From Aporrectodea caliginosa (taxonomy: Eukaryota > Annelida > Clitellata > Crassiclitellata > Lumbricidae), in NCBI GenBank assembly GCA_020284085.1, contig JACEVL010000048.1, forward strand, positions 1,010,076 to 1,074,075: a stretch of 64,000 nucleotides of DNA. The letters are read 5' to 3'. The position numbers were made by a program, and so were the translations under genes. The stretch's first letter is position 1, and each line of letters opens with the position of its first letter. The notes under the pieces were generated by a model, which saw nothing but the letters and a program-made list of their open reading frames with translations, was not told where the DNA came from and did no database searches. Below are positions 1 to 12,364 of the stretch, in pieces.

Positions 1-67
1 ACCGCTGAAACTTGCATGCACACGCGTGTGCACACCCACGCAAGGGCATCCGACTAACATCCGAGAG

Positions 68-74
68 TATAAAA
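68..74 (+). promoter_or_regulatory. TATA box of lectin gene G1
   Basis: TATAAAA lies 115 bases upstream of the G1 start codon. The same box at the same distance precedes the duplicate gene at 12250-12256. A start of transcription about 30 bases downstream would leave an 80-90 base leader. Confidence 0.65.
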
Positions 75-182
75 TCCGAGACAGAGACAGGCCTATGCTT
101 AATTGTTCATGGACATTTGAACTAAGTTTTTGTCGCTGCAAGAATTGGAGATCCAGCAAACTACTTGAACAAATTGGTAAAA

Positions 183-3100
183 ATGTTCAAAGTCACAATA
201 ACTTTACTATTCTTTGAAATGTTGGCTGCAGTAGAAGGCCTACAAACCTCAGATATGTGCTGTCGTGACAATCAGGATTCACTGGAATATGTCAAAACGG
301 AGCTTGAAGGCCTGAGAAATCTGCTCAGAGATCAGAAGGAAGAGTGTAAGTGACCACCTTCTCACACTGGTTTCTAGAATTTTCTAACAATATAAACTGT
401 GTTGATCTGAGGACATGCATAGAGCATCGCTAGGCAACGAATCGTAACACATTTGTAACCCAGTGATCCAATAAACACTTGGTTATCAATCAACATTCTA
501 ATAAAATGATTTTGTGCTGTTGAGACGAAAACGATTTCAGTAATCGTAATCCGTTACCTCGATTGAGATCTCTTAATGACGTCGCAGATCACCAGAGCCG
601 CATAAAGGCTAGTGAGGGCACGAGTGCTGTGATTACCCTGTAAAGGCCCCCAACTGACAACTTTCAGTCCACTACACGTATTTACAACATGCTTACTAGT
701 GAGTGTTAACTGCCTGTAATTATTTTATGTGCTTTTCTTGTGGGGTATTAACGCTACATTACAATTTGAACACGCAACGATTAGTGTCAGGTAAATAACT
801 ATAGGCTAAGCAGATAAATTAATCATGACTTCTTATAATTTATTTATTTTAAATAACTATAAACAATTCAATTAATTATTACTTCGTATTTATTTATGTT
901 GCAGCATGTTAGCTAGATTTAAAAATAAGTTAATAACAAGCGCGTTAAAATATTTCTTCACTTCCGAAGCCAAGTTTCACTAAGAGCACGAATATTCACA
1001 TTTGATCCAGTAGTTTATATGAATAGAAGCTGACTTATACCGGCTAGAACGAATCATATGGTGACAGAAACTTGATATCCAGGGTTTGAAACTTGACAAT
1101 TAAAGACAGCAATATCCCAGGTTTGCTTTATGTAACAAGAAAGTAGTTGAAGAAAGTTATGAACAAAATGTAGCATGGAAAGCAAGCGCTATATGAGCCA
1201 GATCGGTTATAAGCTTAGCTGCAGATCAGGAGATATAGCGTAGGCCTATGCCCTATAGCAAAGAAGCAGATCTGGTCAGAATCAGACATATAAATACTGT
1301 AGCTGTGTCCGGTTGCGATGAGGTAAAAAGGACAGGCATCAGTGAAATATTTAAATAATATCGAACATGTTATTCCAGCAACATGAGCCTATTGACAATT
1401 GAAGAGGTAAAGTCCCGTAGCCTATGTGACAGTGTGCAAAAATGAGACAACGATATTGACTATTATTATAGCAAATGATTTTTCAAGCATTAGCAGTTTG
1501 AAACCTATTGCTTAATGCTTAAGAGCACTTTGATGTTTAGCTAAAAACGTGAAGAACAGTCAAAACCAGAAAAATGAACAGGAAAATAATAAACCAGATG
1601 GAGTAAGCTATTAGGTGATGGAACCAAATGCAACAGTTTTGCAAATTTGTTGGTAAGCTGTAAGAACAGCGCAATAAATGGTTCTCTACGTTTTAGGCAG
1701 GTTCAAATGTCCGACGTCACCACTGTTATCGCTGTTGGGCCTCTTCCTTCAGCTTTCTGTATCCATCTGTTATCTTACAAGCCAGCATCATCTGTCTTGG
1801 TCTTCCTCTTGTCCTCCTCCCCTCCATTTTTCCTTCAATGACCGTTCTTCGAAGTGAGTCTCCGCTCATTGTGTGCCCGATCCATGTCCTTTGTCTCTTT
1901 CTTATTGTGTGTATCAGGGCCGTTTCTTCTCCAATTCTTCCCATCACTTCTGTTTTAGTTTTATGTTTCGTCCAGCTGATTTTCTCCATTCTTCCCCATG
2001 TCTACTTTTCGGAAGCCTCCTCTTTTCTCAAACGCTTACTGCCCCATTTCCGCCCCAAAGTAAAATCCGTTATTTCATTTGATGAAATGAAGAATGCTAG
2101 GCTATTGTGACTATTAAAATGTGTATGTTAATTTAAAGTGTGAAGAAAAAGTTCAGGCGGTTCAGAAGCGAATTTCTTCCGTTTATTGTTGAAGACGTTT
2201 TTGAGTCTGTTGATGAGCAAGTTTTCATTAAGATGTCGAATTCACTGTTAAGTTCAGATGAACAAGCTGTTGAATTTGTTGTTGAATGAGTTATTTAATT
2301 TATTGCTTAATGAAGGCTGCGTCAAGTCTGCTGCAAAACTGGACTTTCAATTGACTAACGATTGTTTTTGCAGTTGGCCCGAGAGGTTCATTTGGTCATG
2401 TAGGCCTAGTGTATGTCTGACCAACCAACTGAAATAACTGACTCATGCACTAATTAAATGGTTAACTCTATCACCTAGCAATTTGCCTACTGGTCAAAAC
2501 ACCAAATATCTGTTTTTAACATGGTCTGGACTCTGGACTTAGAATGTGTATTGCTCATCCAGACTCATTTAAACTGTAAACTATGGTAAATCCAATAGTT
2601 TGAAAGGTTAGTCGGTATACGCTTTCCATTCTGTAACGAGTTACTAGCCAATTACTCATGCAATTAGCAGATCGCAAGCTGTTACAAAACAATTATGATT
2701 CTTAAATTACATTTCTGAAAGTTTTATATTCTTTTGTGTTGTGTATTCAGCGAGTTTAAATGCAAGTACTGTTATTTCATAGGCATGGTTTTAGAAGTAA
2801 ATCAATGGACTGTTAAATTGCTAATTGAAAAGCCTAATGACGGCATTTCATCTTCGAATTCAATTAAAGAAATCACGAACAATCTCTACACAGCTGCAAA
2901 GTAGTTAATTACTTTGTACTCTAGAAGAAATAGACAATACATGTAGATAGAAATCGATGCGAATTTTATTAATTACAATCAAGAAAATCTTAACTAGACA
3001 AATTTTAAGAACTTGGTCATAAGCGACGGACCCTCAAATCTCTGTGAAAAAATGAATTCAGAAGGACAATTGCCTAGATATATATGTTTGCTGTGAAAAT

Positions 3101-6100
3101 GAGTAAATGACCAAATGCATGGCTACTACATTGGCTTCCTCTTACTGCACGCATCCATTTAAGGGCACTTGTCCTCATTTGCCGATCCTACCTAGGTCTT
3201 GCCCCTAAATACCTCTGTGACTCTATACTTCGGCCTACCTCGGCTGCCTCCCTTCGCCCGCTATTCGGATCGTCTTGAACTTTTTGTTCCTCGTGCGAGA
3301 ACGGTCATAGCCCAGTCCGTGCCTTTGCCTGCATTGGCCATTCGCTATGGAATCAACTTTCCCCTTTGTTAGCACCACCATACTATCCGGGGGTCCTGTC
3401 TTGCCTTCTCGTGTACAAATGCTGAATAATAATTTATTGTGTACCACCTTATCCAGCAGATAGCATCAGGCCGCTGTCGGACGACAGTCCGCCGACGTAG
3501 GCCTACTTGTGCCAGCAATTAAGACTTAAATGGGCGATCAGACCTTTCGGGTTGCTGGCCTAGGTGCCTGGACCAATCTTCCAACATCTATTCATGATGC
3601 CAAAAGTCGTCGTGTTTAAAAACAGTGTAACGATGTACTTGAGTCTAACTCTTAGCATTAAAGTTTATGGCTGACATCGTAATACATCCTGGAAGTTCTC
3701 GTGAATTTTGTTGAAGGCTTTTTAACATGAAAATTAATTGTAATTGTATTTGAAGCTTATTAATCATTCTTCCCCCAACGAAATGTTTGCGAAAAGTAGA
3801 ATCATAAATGCTTAGAAATAAGTTGCTGTTACGTTATGGATTGCTCAATGCTCATCCTCATCTTCTTTCGTTCCAGAGGCCATGGGTAACAAGAGAGGTA
3901 CAAAAAAAGACGAAGGAAACAGAAGGCCTGGAGGAAGTATAACAGGTTAAGGGAAGGCAGGGATCCAGAGGATCAAAGCATGAAGAGCCAAATAGAGGAA
4001 TTAAAAGAAAAATATGTCAAGAAAAGGAATGAATCGAACATAACCAACAAAAAAGCGGTGCAGGAGTATGAGAGGAAGCTAGCGGCCAACGTGAAAAATG
4101 ACAGTAAATCCTTCTACAAGTATGTGAGAAGTAGGCAGAAGAAGAGGGATAGAGTTGGACCAATTACAGATGGAAAGGGAAGTTTGATCACAGAAGACGA
4201 ACAGACAGCAGAGGAACTAAACGAATACTTTGGCTCGGTTTTCAACAAGGAAGACGAAGTAAACATCCCAGAAGCGATGAAGATGTTTGATGGAGATGAA
4301 GAACACAGATTGAAAACCGTAACAGTTACAAAAGAGAAAGTGACAGCGGAACTGAAAAAACTCAAAACTGATAAGAGCCCAGGTACGGATGCAATGCATC
4401 CCAAGTTTCTAAAAGAAGTAAGTGAAGAATTGGGAGGAATATTGGCGCATATTATGGAACAGTCAATGGTAACCTGAGTGATCCCACAGGACTGGAGGGA
4501 TGCGCTAATAGTACCGATCTTCAAGAAAGGAAGCAGAAACGAAGCAAAAAACTACAGGCCAGTCCGCCTTACAAGCATAGTGTGTATAGTGATGGAGAGA
4601 ATCATCAAAGATGGTATGATTGAACACTATGAGAAATATAATGTGATCCTCAATAGCCAACATGGATTCACGAAAGGACGCTCGTGCCTAACAAACCTGC
4701 TAGATTTTTTCGAAGAGATGTATAAGACAATGGATGAAGGAAAAGCGGTCGACATAGTATACCTGGACTTCGCGAAGGCATTCGACAAGGTCCCACATAA
4801 AAGGCTAGGAAAGAAATTGGAAGCGAGTGGAATCGGAGGAAATTTGTTGAAATGGTTAAAACAATGGTTGAGCGATAGAAGGCAGAAAGTTGGAATAAGA
4901 GGGAAGTATTCAAAATGGTCGAGGGTATGGAGTGGGGTGCCGCAAGGATCTGTTTTGGGGCCGTTGCTTTTTGTGGTTTTTATAAACGACATGGACAGTG
5001 GAATAGTATCGAAGATATCAAAGTTCGCTGATGATACGAAAATGGGCAGAGGGTGGACACGAAAGAAGAAGCCGACGTACTGAGGAAAGACATCGAAGGA
5101 CTGCACAGATGGGCCGAGGAATGGCAGATGATGTTCAACACAGAAAAATGCTCAGTTATGCACTTGGGAAAAACAAATAAAAAATTCCAATACGAAATGG
5201 GAGGAACAATACTGAGAGAAACACAAGAGGAGAGGGACCTAGGAGTCATCGTAAACAACAGCACCAAACCATCAAGGCAATGCGCAGAGGCTGCAAAGAA
5301 AGCGAACAAAGTATTGGGAATGATTAAGAGGACAATAGTCAGCAGGGAAAAGGAAATAATGCTCGAATTGTACAAATCACTGGTTAGGCCTAATTTTGAG
5401 TACTGCGTGCAAGTGTGGTGTCCTTACCTGAGACAGGATGTAGAGAAACTAGAGAAAATACAAAGGAGAGCAACGAAGATGATAAAGGGATTCGGCAACC
5501 TGGAATATGAAGAAAGACTGAGGAGATGCAAGCTGACAACATTGGAGAAAAGGAGAAATAGAGGAGACTTAATAGAGACATTCAAGATAGTGACAGGAAG
5601 AGACAAGATACCAGCACAGAGGCTATTTAAATTCTCAGTTGATAAGAGAACCCGAGGACACAGATACAAGATTAATAAAGAAACAGCTGGGACAATAATG
5701 CAAAGATTCTTCAGTACAAGAGTAGTTAATAGTTGGAACAAGTTGGACGAGGAAATTGTTGCTGCGGACTCGGTGATGGAATTCAAGAAGAGGCTCACTA
5801 AGATTGGATACTAGGTCAAGATGCATTGGATAAGACTTGAGAGAGTGGCTCTGACACAGATGCAAGTCTTCTGAGCCACTATAAACCTTGTTAGTTATGT
5901 TATGTTAGATTGGAACCGATATTTAGAATGAGATATTTTTTCTAAAGGGAAATAATTATTAGACAATTTAATGTAACTTGTAAAAAATTTATGACGTTTT
6001 CTAACTAAATTTACAACTGCTTTAGCTAAAGAAAAGAACTATCGTTTCAGGTAAGTCTGACTGCCCACCAGGTTTCACTTATCTGCCTTCAGCTGGTAGT

Positions 6101-6981
6101 TGTTACCAAGTGGTATATGAAAGTCACGACTGGTACTCGGCTGGTAGGAGATGTCGGGGGTTGCGCCGTGGAGCTCACTTGGCTGCCATTGCAAACGCAG
6201 AAGAAAACAGCGCACTGAAGACATTCCTTGCATCAGAGATTTCAAGTGCGTACGAGTGTTGACATTCCTGCTCAAAATTCAGGCTTTTTATATTGTATTT
6301 TCCAATACTACTCGATTTTCGTATTTGAATATGACTAGGTAATGATGTTGCTTCAAATAAATGATTCTGTACAAGTAGGCTATGCAGACGCAGAGAATAT
6401 TTTTAAAGAGACGTAGTGGTTGAGTAATTTTTAAAGTAAAAGTAGAATGCTTGTTAATATAATATTCTATAACATATAAACTACTAAAAATTTCTCTTCT
6501 ATCCCGGTCATCGTGTACTGAGCTAATACGGGTGTAAGTATCAATGGGATGATTGATTATTTAAGCATTCCATTTTAAATTTATATTATGTACCTATATA
6601 AATAGCGATTACAAAATGTATCTTCAAAACCATCATCTTTAACAGTTTGCATTAACTACATGTACAGCAAAAGAATAACTGAAAATGCTTGTTTTCAAAG
6701 AACACGGAGGTAACACTGCCTGCATATTGAGTGAATTGCCTGCTGAAGGAAATCTATTTTGGACCAGTGGCCAACGTCAGGCAGGCTGCGATAGTGATTT
6801 CGTCTGGAAATTATCATGTGACGAACAGCTGCCCTTTGAGTACGTCAACTGGCAATCAGGTCAACCAGACTGCTACCTCAATTCGGAATTTTGCGTGAAT
6901 TACTGGCCCATATATGGTTTCACTTGGAACGATAAAAATTGCAACTTGAAGATTTGTCCATTGTGCGAGTACGAACCTTAA
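183..6981 (+). CDS. Secreted C-type lectin domain protein, copy G1 (three exons)
   Basis: Exon 1 (183-345) encodes a signal peptide (MFKVTITLLFFEMLAAVEG) and a short acidic helix likely to form a coiled coil. It ends at the donor T|GTAAGT in phase 1. Exon 2 (6051-6245) follows TTTCAG and encodes the N-terminal CTLD half, with CPPGFTYLP, SCY and RRC cysteines, and ends A|GTGCGT. Exon 3 ends at the stop at 6981 and starts at 6710, or at 6701 if the upstream AG is used. It encodes WTSGQR, the sugar-site motif QPD, WND and the ending CPLCEYEP. The protein is about 209 residues. QPD is the galactose-type motif in CTLDs (family knowledge); binding here is inferred. Intron 1 carries two old LINE relics and one recent LINE; intron 2 (6246-6709) shows nothing. 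The reading frame is open throughout. It is the likely ancestor or sister of G2. Confidence 0.85.
1690..2000 (-). mobile_element. LINE relic, ORF2 C-terminus (A1)
   Basis: The minus strand reads a basic segment with IRKRQRTWIGH, GDSLRRTVIEG and RGRPRQMML. This is the typical C-terminus of non-LTR endonuclease/reverse-transcriptase proteins. Only this end is present. It is shared with A2 at 13880-14150, so it inserted before the duplication. It lies in intron 1 of G1. Confidence 0.65.
3125..3600 (+). mobile_element. LINE relic, reverse transcriptase C-terminus (A1)
   Basis: The forward frames read HWLPLTARIHLRALVL, then RSYLGLAPKYLCDSILRP, then a frameshifted NNxxPxxxADSIRPL segment. These are the standard closing motifs of L2/CR1-like reverse transcriptases. 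Stops and shifts show it is dead. The same relic is in A2 (15305-15790), and a related one lies on the minus strand at 42598-43190. Confidence 0.7.
3877..5907 (+). mobile_element. 5'-truncated CR1/jockey-like LINE in intron 1 of G1
   Basis: Three open frames (3980-4477, 4478-5083, 5053-5814) together give a reverse transcriptase: a linker with KLKTDKSPGTDAM, then IPQDWRDALIVPIFKKG, YLDFAKAFDKVPH, GVPQGSVLGPLLF, FADD in place of YADD, and a C-terminal WCPYLRQD region. The endonuclease is missing. One in-frame TGA at 4475-4477 and one frameshift near 5045 break it. A short 3' tail contains TTATG repeats. The A2 copy lacks it: sequence before 3877 and after 5908 is contiguous near 16050. It therefore inserted after the A duplication. 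No clear target-site duplication is visible. Confidence 0.9.
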
Positions 6982-9160
6982 TATTTTAAAACAGATTTCG
7001 AGCTACCTGTTTATGGGATTAATCGTCTGAAGGCAACTTATGTTAAACTTCAATATATTAAGCTCTTTTAAATCCCAAACTAGTTAAGAGTCATAGGGGT
7101 CTACTGAAGGGAACTCGTTTGAAATTATTAAATGATAATATCGATATATCCAAACCAATTAGCTTATTAACTTACATGTAGAGACTTATAAGTGAGTCTT
7201 TTAAATAAATTGTTTAAACCAATGCCTGTCTTCTGGTTTAAATAAAATTAAAACTTGTAATAATCTGTGAAGGCGTTGTTTATGAAAACTTGTCGCCTAT
7301 TTTTCGAGGCTAAATATTGTGCTATCGTGTAGTCATGCAACAGTGATCTTATGCCCTGTTCTCCAAAAGAGATGCATAGATTTAGTTTAATTATTATATC
7401 CGGTTCTTCAGCTCATGTTGGGTTATACTCACACTTAGACCTGTTTCGTAGCGTTTGTAATTCTAGACGAAACTTTTTACAGAATATTTCACCTGTCAAT
7501 GACTAACTAAAATATTCTAACGAAAATAAACCAGATCGCTGATTCACTTTTTTGAATAAACATGTACATCTGAATTTATTAATAGTCCATGTATCCTGGT
7601 TAGGCGTATGTGTGTATCTATTTTAAACTCTTATAGGTAGCCTACTCCTATATCAGAAAAGTTCTGTCTTCGCTGACCTAGGTAGTCTTAAAGTTACGAA
7701 TTAAAGGATTCTCAGTTAGCAACTAGTTACTTGGAAATTACCCAAAAATCAGCGTTTGCTGCCTAGAACATCGCAAACCTAATAACAATCTTGATCACTC
7801 TAACAATCACGTTCACGACAGTGCTGCTGCTCTGAAGTTCCACGACCTGGCACCAAACACAAAGCCGATATCGTTAGACCTGTTTACCATGGTCATCCCG
7901 CATCAGTTGCCGGGCACTGTTTGTAAACTGACCTGCTGCAGACAGATGGTGTTGATCACTTTCGTCTAGCAGCTGATGGTCACTTCGTGTCATCAGTTAG
8001 ACGATTCCAGAAGTTGTAGAAATTTGATTTCAAGCAGGAATCTGGCACATGATTTATAGAAGACACCTTCTTCAATTTGTGCACACTAGGGCCTACTGCA
8101 TGAATATTATGAAAAAGTTATTGGTGGCAGAGCTGCATTTGGACATATTAGCGACCATTACCCTGTTGCCATCTGTTCACCGGTGATGGCCACTAGAAGC
8201 TGAATCAGCTAGTAGCCTAATGGTTGATGTAGCAGGTGAATATATAGAAAAATACACAGAGAGTGCATGTTTTGTTAGTCCAACTGCTACTGGCAACATA
8301 CCACTTGGTATTGTTGTCAGTATAGCAGCGAGAAGTAGCATCTTTCGAGGCTGCACTGCTTCTTGCCTGTGTCACGGAAGACCGTCGCTGTTGCCAATTC
8401 GAATATTTTCTTGATTGATAATGATTGAAGGAGCAGCGATTTTGCAGAGCAGCAGTTTCATGACCCAGCACTGTTATTATGCGTATTCCATGTTTTGGTC
8501 CTGCTTAAGAAATGCAGGTCATGGCGTTTCAGATCAAGGTGATCGTCAGGACCGTAACTTTTGGGTTAAGTCACAGGTGTAGGGCATACTGACACTGAAA
8601 CGCTGGAATCATTGCATAGCAGCATGATAGTGGCATTGCCTCTGAATGTAAAAGTATGACAAGTTTCTAGGTTTGTGGTACATCAGAACTTACTGGGTAA
8701 TGTGTTAACGTAAGAATTTACCAATGCATGACAGTACCACGACCATCGACGTCGAGATTGTTTTCTGTGTATTTAATGACATATTTCTTATACAACAGAA
8801 GCCCGATCTGAAATGGCTGGTTGATCGTATTCTGATACGTTATGAGCTCACATGGTGCAACGTCTGCTCGACTTCCGGAAATTTGCCCTGGATTTCGTTC
8901 TACTGCACACATGATCACTTAACGTTTAGGCTACTAGTTAATTAATAGAAGGCATGTCCTAAATGCTGCATGATTTGTTATATAAGAATTGAGCCAGTAC
9001 AGTTCTGGTGTAAAAGTAGCCATAGCTATGCGAAATGGATAGACTAGCTTTAGCTTACATAAAAACTTCAAAGTTATCACTATGCCGTTGTTTATGTACA
9101 CTGCAACGTGTTTTCCATGTTAGAAAACAAATAAATTATTATGACCTATTTGACGTCCAG
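6982..9160. other. 3' flank of G1 and intergenic sequence
   Basis: Two AATAAA signals lie at 7204-7209 and 7241-7246 and are conserved behind G2. To about 8722 the sequence matches A2. A stretch at about 7975-8560 has no counterpart in A2 and shows no recognisable coding or repeat structure. I see no gene between 7250 and 9160. Confidence 0.5.
7204..7246 (+). terminator. Polyadenylation signals of G1
   Basis: AATAAA occurs at 7204-7209 and again at 7241-7246, about 220-260 bases after the stop codon. The pair is conserved behind G2 at 17347 and 17384. Confidence 0.5.
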
Positions 9161-9161
9161 C

Positions 9162-9250
9162 ACAGTAGCATATTGTTTAGAGCGCTCGGTCTGTTATGCG
9201 GAGGGTGCCGGTTTGATCCTCCCCAAGGCACGTATTGTACGCTTGGGTTA
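9162..9250 (+). mobile_element. tRNA-like SINE head or tRNA pseudogene
   Basis: The sequence reads like a tRNA body: GTAGCATATTGTTTAGAGCG resembles D arm/A box sequence, an anticodon region contains CTGTTATG, and GCCGGTTTGATCC resembles a B box. The anticodon stem pairs poorly, so a functional tRNA is unlikely. A tRNA-derived SINE head is the better reading. Confidence 0.45.
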
Positions 9251-9579
9251 ATAAAGCAATCCACTCATAGCACTATCGATGCCTGGTCGTGTGACGTGTT
9301 TGCAGTTCTAAACTTTGGAAGGCGGGCAATATCAAAAGCAGTTGTATTTGTATAGTTGCGTTTAACTAAGAATCTTTCTCATGCATAAGTAAATCTCTTC
9401 TTCAAAGATAAGATCCTACAGACTAAACTAGCAATTTGGCGTCCCTGCTCTCAGGAAATAGTCACAAAAGCTGGTTGAAATTGTCATCAGGGATCAGCCA
9501 ATGGAATCAACAATATAATAGAACAGAAATGTCCATGTGTCGGCGCGTCACGCAGTTTTCTCACTGCGTCATTCGCCAG

Positions 9580-9918
9580 ATGGCGGGGAGAAGAAGTGGG
9601 ATGGAAAGTGGGATGGAAAGGATATGGGCAGAGATGGCGAGGGGAGTGGAGGAGAGGCGATGGAAAGGGGAGAAGGAGGGAGAGGAGTGGAGGGAGGTGA
9701 AAGGGAGGAGAAGGGAGGGAAGAGGTAGAGGGGAGGTGGAAGGTGAGAAGGGAAGGGGAGCGGTGCGGAAGGAGAAGGGGCAGAGAGCGGCAAGGGTTGT
9801 GAGGTGGAGGGCGATTGGGAGAGGTAGGGGCAGAGGAAAAGGTTAGAGGAGGGTAGACGGAGAAGAAGGGGAGATTGAGAGGGAGGTGAAAGAGATAGGG
9901 GAGGGAGGGAGAGGCTAT
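9580..9918 (+). repeat. Polypurine (G/A) tract
   Basis: About 340 bases are almost pure G and A on the plus strand, with GGAGAGG and GGGAGAAG variants and very few pyrimidines. Open frames on both strands here are low-complexity shadows. Long polypurine tracts can form triplex DNA (general knowledge); none is shown here. Confidence 0.85.
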
Positions 9919-10009
9919 AGGCACTTCACCTCCTACGTGTAATTGTAATTGTAATTACGAAATTTCTAGAGCATCGTCAGTAGAAGCTACTTCTAGGATG
10001 CTTTGAGAG

Positions 10010-10190
10010 TGGGGCGCGGTGGTGTAGGGTATGTTGGGTGCCTTGCAGCCGGAGGGTTGCGGGTTCGAATGAACCTCAAGCCGGGCGTAGGGCCCCTAGT
10101 CCTTCACTCGCAATTGTTCACGCTTCGGCTACGTTCAGTGTAATTGTAGTCGGGAGCGCCATGAGTAGGTAGAAATCTTGAAGCTTCGCT
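10010..10190 (+). mobile_element. tRNA-derived SINE, intact reference copy
   Basis: The head GGGCGCGGTGGTGTAGGGTA acts as A box, with GCGGGTTCGAATG as B box about 45 bases on. The body (CTTCACTCGCAATTGTTCAC) and a CGGGAGCGCC tail follow. The same family lies on the minus strand at 62240-63256, where a foldback element splits it at CGCAATTG. This copy supplies the unbroken sequence. ATAC repeats follow at about 10205-10250. Confidence 0.7.
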
Positions 10191-10289
10191 ATCATTAGCA
10201 AGTGCTCATACATACATACATAGGATACATACACACATACATACATAACATATGTACAACTACATACAGCATGTCAACTGTCAGCACAA

Positions 10290-10875
10290 AATGCTAAGAG
10301 CTTGATAGCAAGTACAGTTTTAAACTGTTTTTAGAAACATAGAAGCTTGTGTTTTCCAGGATAGTTGCGGGATGACTGTTCCAGGCACGTGGGCCAGAGA
10401 CCCGAAAGATCCGATCGCCCGTTTTAGTTTTTGTTGCAGAGACGAAAACATCAGCGGTCTTTGATGATCGCAGCCGCGACCTGTTAAAATCGTCTAATAG
10501 TGGCCTGATGTTGTCTGCGAGATAGTGTGGTGCGCAGTTGTTAAGACATTTATGCAATATGCACCAATATGCAGAGTTTGAAATTGACTCGCTCGCCTAT
10601 TCTGAGCCACTGAAGCTCGCCTTGAATCGCGGTTGAGATGTGGTCGAACTTTTTTAATCGCAAGACCAGACGAGCAGCAGCGTTGATGACCGCCTGAAGC
10701 CGAATGATAGGGTTTGTCTGGACCTACTGCGCTGTGACAATCCATCAAAGACGACCTTGCAGTAATCGATTCGGCTCAGGACTAAACTTTGCACGATGTG
10801 TCGAGTCATATCCTGTGTGAGAGAGCGAGAGACAGACGTCAGCTGTCTCAGAATTGCGAAGTTAGTCTTCACAAG
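10290..10875 (-). mobile_element. LINE relic, reverse transcriptase C-terminus
   Basis: The minus strand reads VQSLVLSRIDYCKVVFDGL, then (in another frame) KCLNNCAPHYLADNIRPL and FRVSGPRAWNSHPATI. These are the conserved closing motifs of L2/CR1-like LINEs. Frameshifts separate the pieces, and it is 5' truncated. Confidence 0.8.
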
Positions 10876-11224
10876 TCCGTGCTCTTTGTTGTCTTATCAT
10901 TCTTGTTCTTTTGTTGTTGTTGTTCTTCTTCTTCTTAGTCTACTTCTTCAAACGATGCGTGCTCATTATTTTTATTCGCCAGGGTTTGTCTGGTACCAGC
11001 ATTTGTACCATCATTGTGCAGTATGTGCACAGGTTATTTCTTGGGACCTTACTGTATGTCCACATATATGACGCATATGATTTAATAGCGGACATTTCTC
11101 CTACGGGAGATGCGGCTCATCGGAGACATTTAACTGGTGCCTGATTGTCGTCCAAATGCGTTCGACTGAAATTTTTGAAGCACACTTCAACCGTAGGCAA
11201 ATTTCCAAAATCGACTTGCCTATA

Positions 11225-11500
11225 ATAATAATTATTATTATAAATTAATTATTATTATTGTTTTATTTGTAACGCGCGCACGGTCACACCGAATTGGGAA
11301 TTTGATGCGCGGATAGTTAGCCGCTAGTAGAAGATGCAGTTAGATATCCAAGTGCTTGAAGGTCAAGAAGAAATAGTGGGTTTTTAGCCGCTTTTGAAGG
11401 ACAGGAAGTGAATTTCGGCTACGAAGAGAGAGTGGCAGTCGATTCCATTCCTTGGGCAGAGGCATGAAATGCACGCGAGCCCACAACTGTTCTGCATCGT
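11225..11500 (-). mobile_element. LINE relic 3' end with AAT-rich tail
   Basis: On the minus strand the end of a LINE protein is readable: WNRLPLSLRSRNSLPVLQ, then KRLKTHYFFLTF and a stop. It is followed by a 3' UTR ending in an ATT/AAT tract at 11225-11262. It is 5' truncated and dead. Confidence 0.65.
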
Positions 11501-12178
11501 GGCTCAACTAAAAAAAACGGAACTTGATGATCGCCGGCAACGAAGAGGCATGTAAGGAGTCAGTAGTGATTGATGCCTAGCAACCTGCGACATGGATTCC
11601 TTAGCCTCTTTTTGCCTCTTTTATCAATCACCCAAAGACCGTTCTGTTCAATCGTGGGTTTGCCTTGTTATGTGAGGAGTTTGTTTTAAGTAAGACAAAG
11701 ATGAGGCATATAGATTCGTGACCATAATGACAATGATAATTACGTAGTGTCGACATGTAAACAATCATATTTAGGCCCAGCATGCAAAGGTCCTGATGAA
11801 CATAAGTGCTGTTGTACCAAATCTAAACTATACATTATTCATTTTGTTATTATTTTCGTTTGTAATATATTTATTCATTGATTTTATTTAAGAAGACTCA
11901 TATCTAGGCCCTATTTGATGACACATACACGAGTGACCCCTACAAATATTTACTATTAAAACAATTCTTTAACGCGCGACAGGTCTTAACCCTATATGAT
12001 AATTATGTTCTCTGTGACCCATAGAGCGCGACGCCACCGCAACCCATACATCTTGTACGTGCCGTATGTTTTTCTGCATTCCCATCTCTGCAATAATTCT
12101 CAGCTAGACGGTGATTGCAATTTCAAGTCTAATTGCCCACCCAATCGTTATAATAGTAACTGCTAGTTAAACGTGTAT
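11501..12178. other. Intergenic, no gene seen
   Basis: The spacer between LINE relics and duplication A2 is AT-rich. I see no coding sequence, repeat array or RNA gene in it. Confidence 0.4.
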
Positions 12179-12249
12179 CGACCGCTGAAACTTGCATGCA
12201 TACGCTCGTGTGCGCACCCACGCAATGGCATCCGACTAACATTCGAGAG

Positions 12250-12256
12250 TATAAAA
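12250..12256 (+). promoter_or_regulatory. TATA box of lectin gene G2
   Basis: TATAAAA lies 115 bases before the G2 start codon, matching the box of G1. Confidence 0.65.
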
Positions 12257-12364
12257 TCCGAGACAGAGACAGGCCTATGCTTAATTGTTCATGGACATTT
12301 GAACAAAGTTTTTGCCGCTGCAAGAATTGGAGATCCAGCAAACTACTTGAACAAATTGGTAAAA

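Larger units (their letters stand above)
1..8722. repeat. Segmental duplication A, copy 1 (A1)
   Basis: The stretch from base 1 to about 8722 matches 12179-19240 almost base for base, including exons, introns and old LINE relics of lectin gene G1. Copy-specific differences are a LINE at 3877-5907 and an extra stretch at about 7975-8560 in A1, and a foldback element at 17746-18696 in A2. A1 probably continues left of the window. High identity implies a recent duplication or gene conversion. Confidence 0.93.

Noticed and set aside
5388..5398. TAGGCCTA in the LINE at 5383-5392 as an excision scar
   Set aside because: Here it is part of the reverse transcriptase coding frame (Val-Arg-Pro-Asn), so it was not counted.
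9162..9250. Functional tRNA gene
   Set aside because: A- and B-box-like sequences are present, but the anticodon stem does not pair well and no terminator follows; treated as SINE-like.
9436..9924. Arg/Glu-rich and Pro/Ser-rich frames on opposite strands
   Set aside because: They mirror the polypurine tract; no domain and no splice support.
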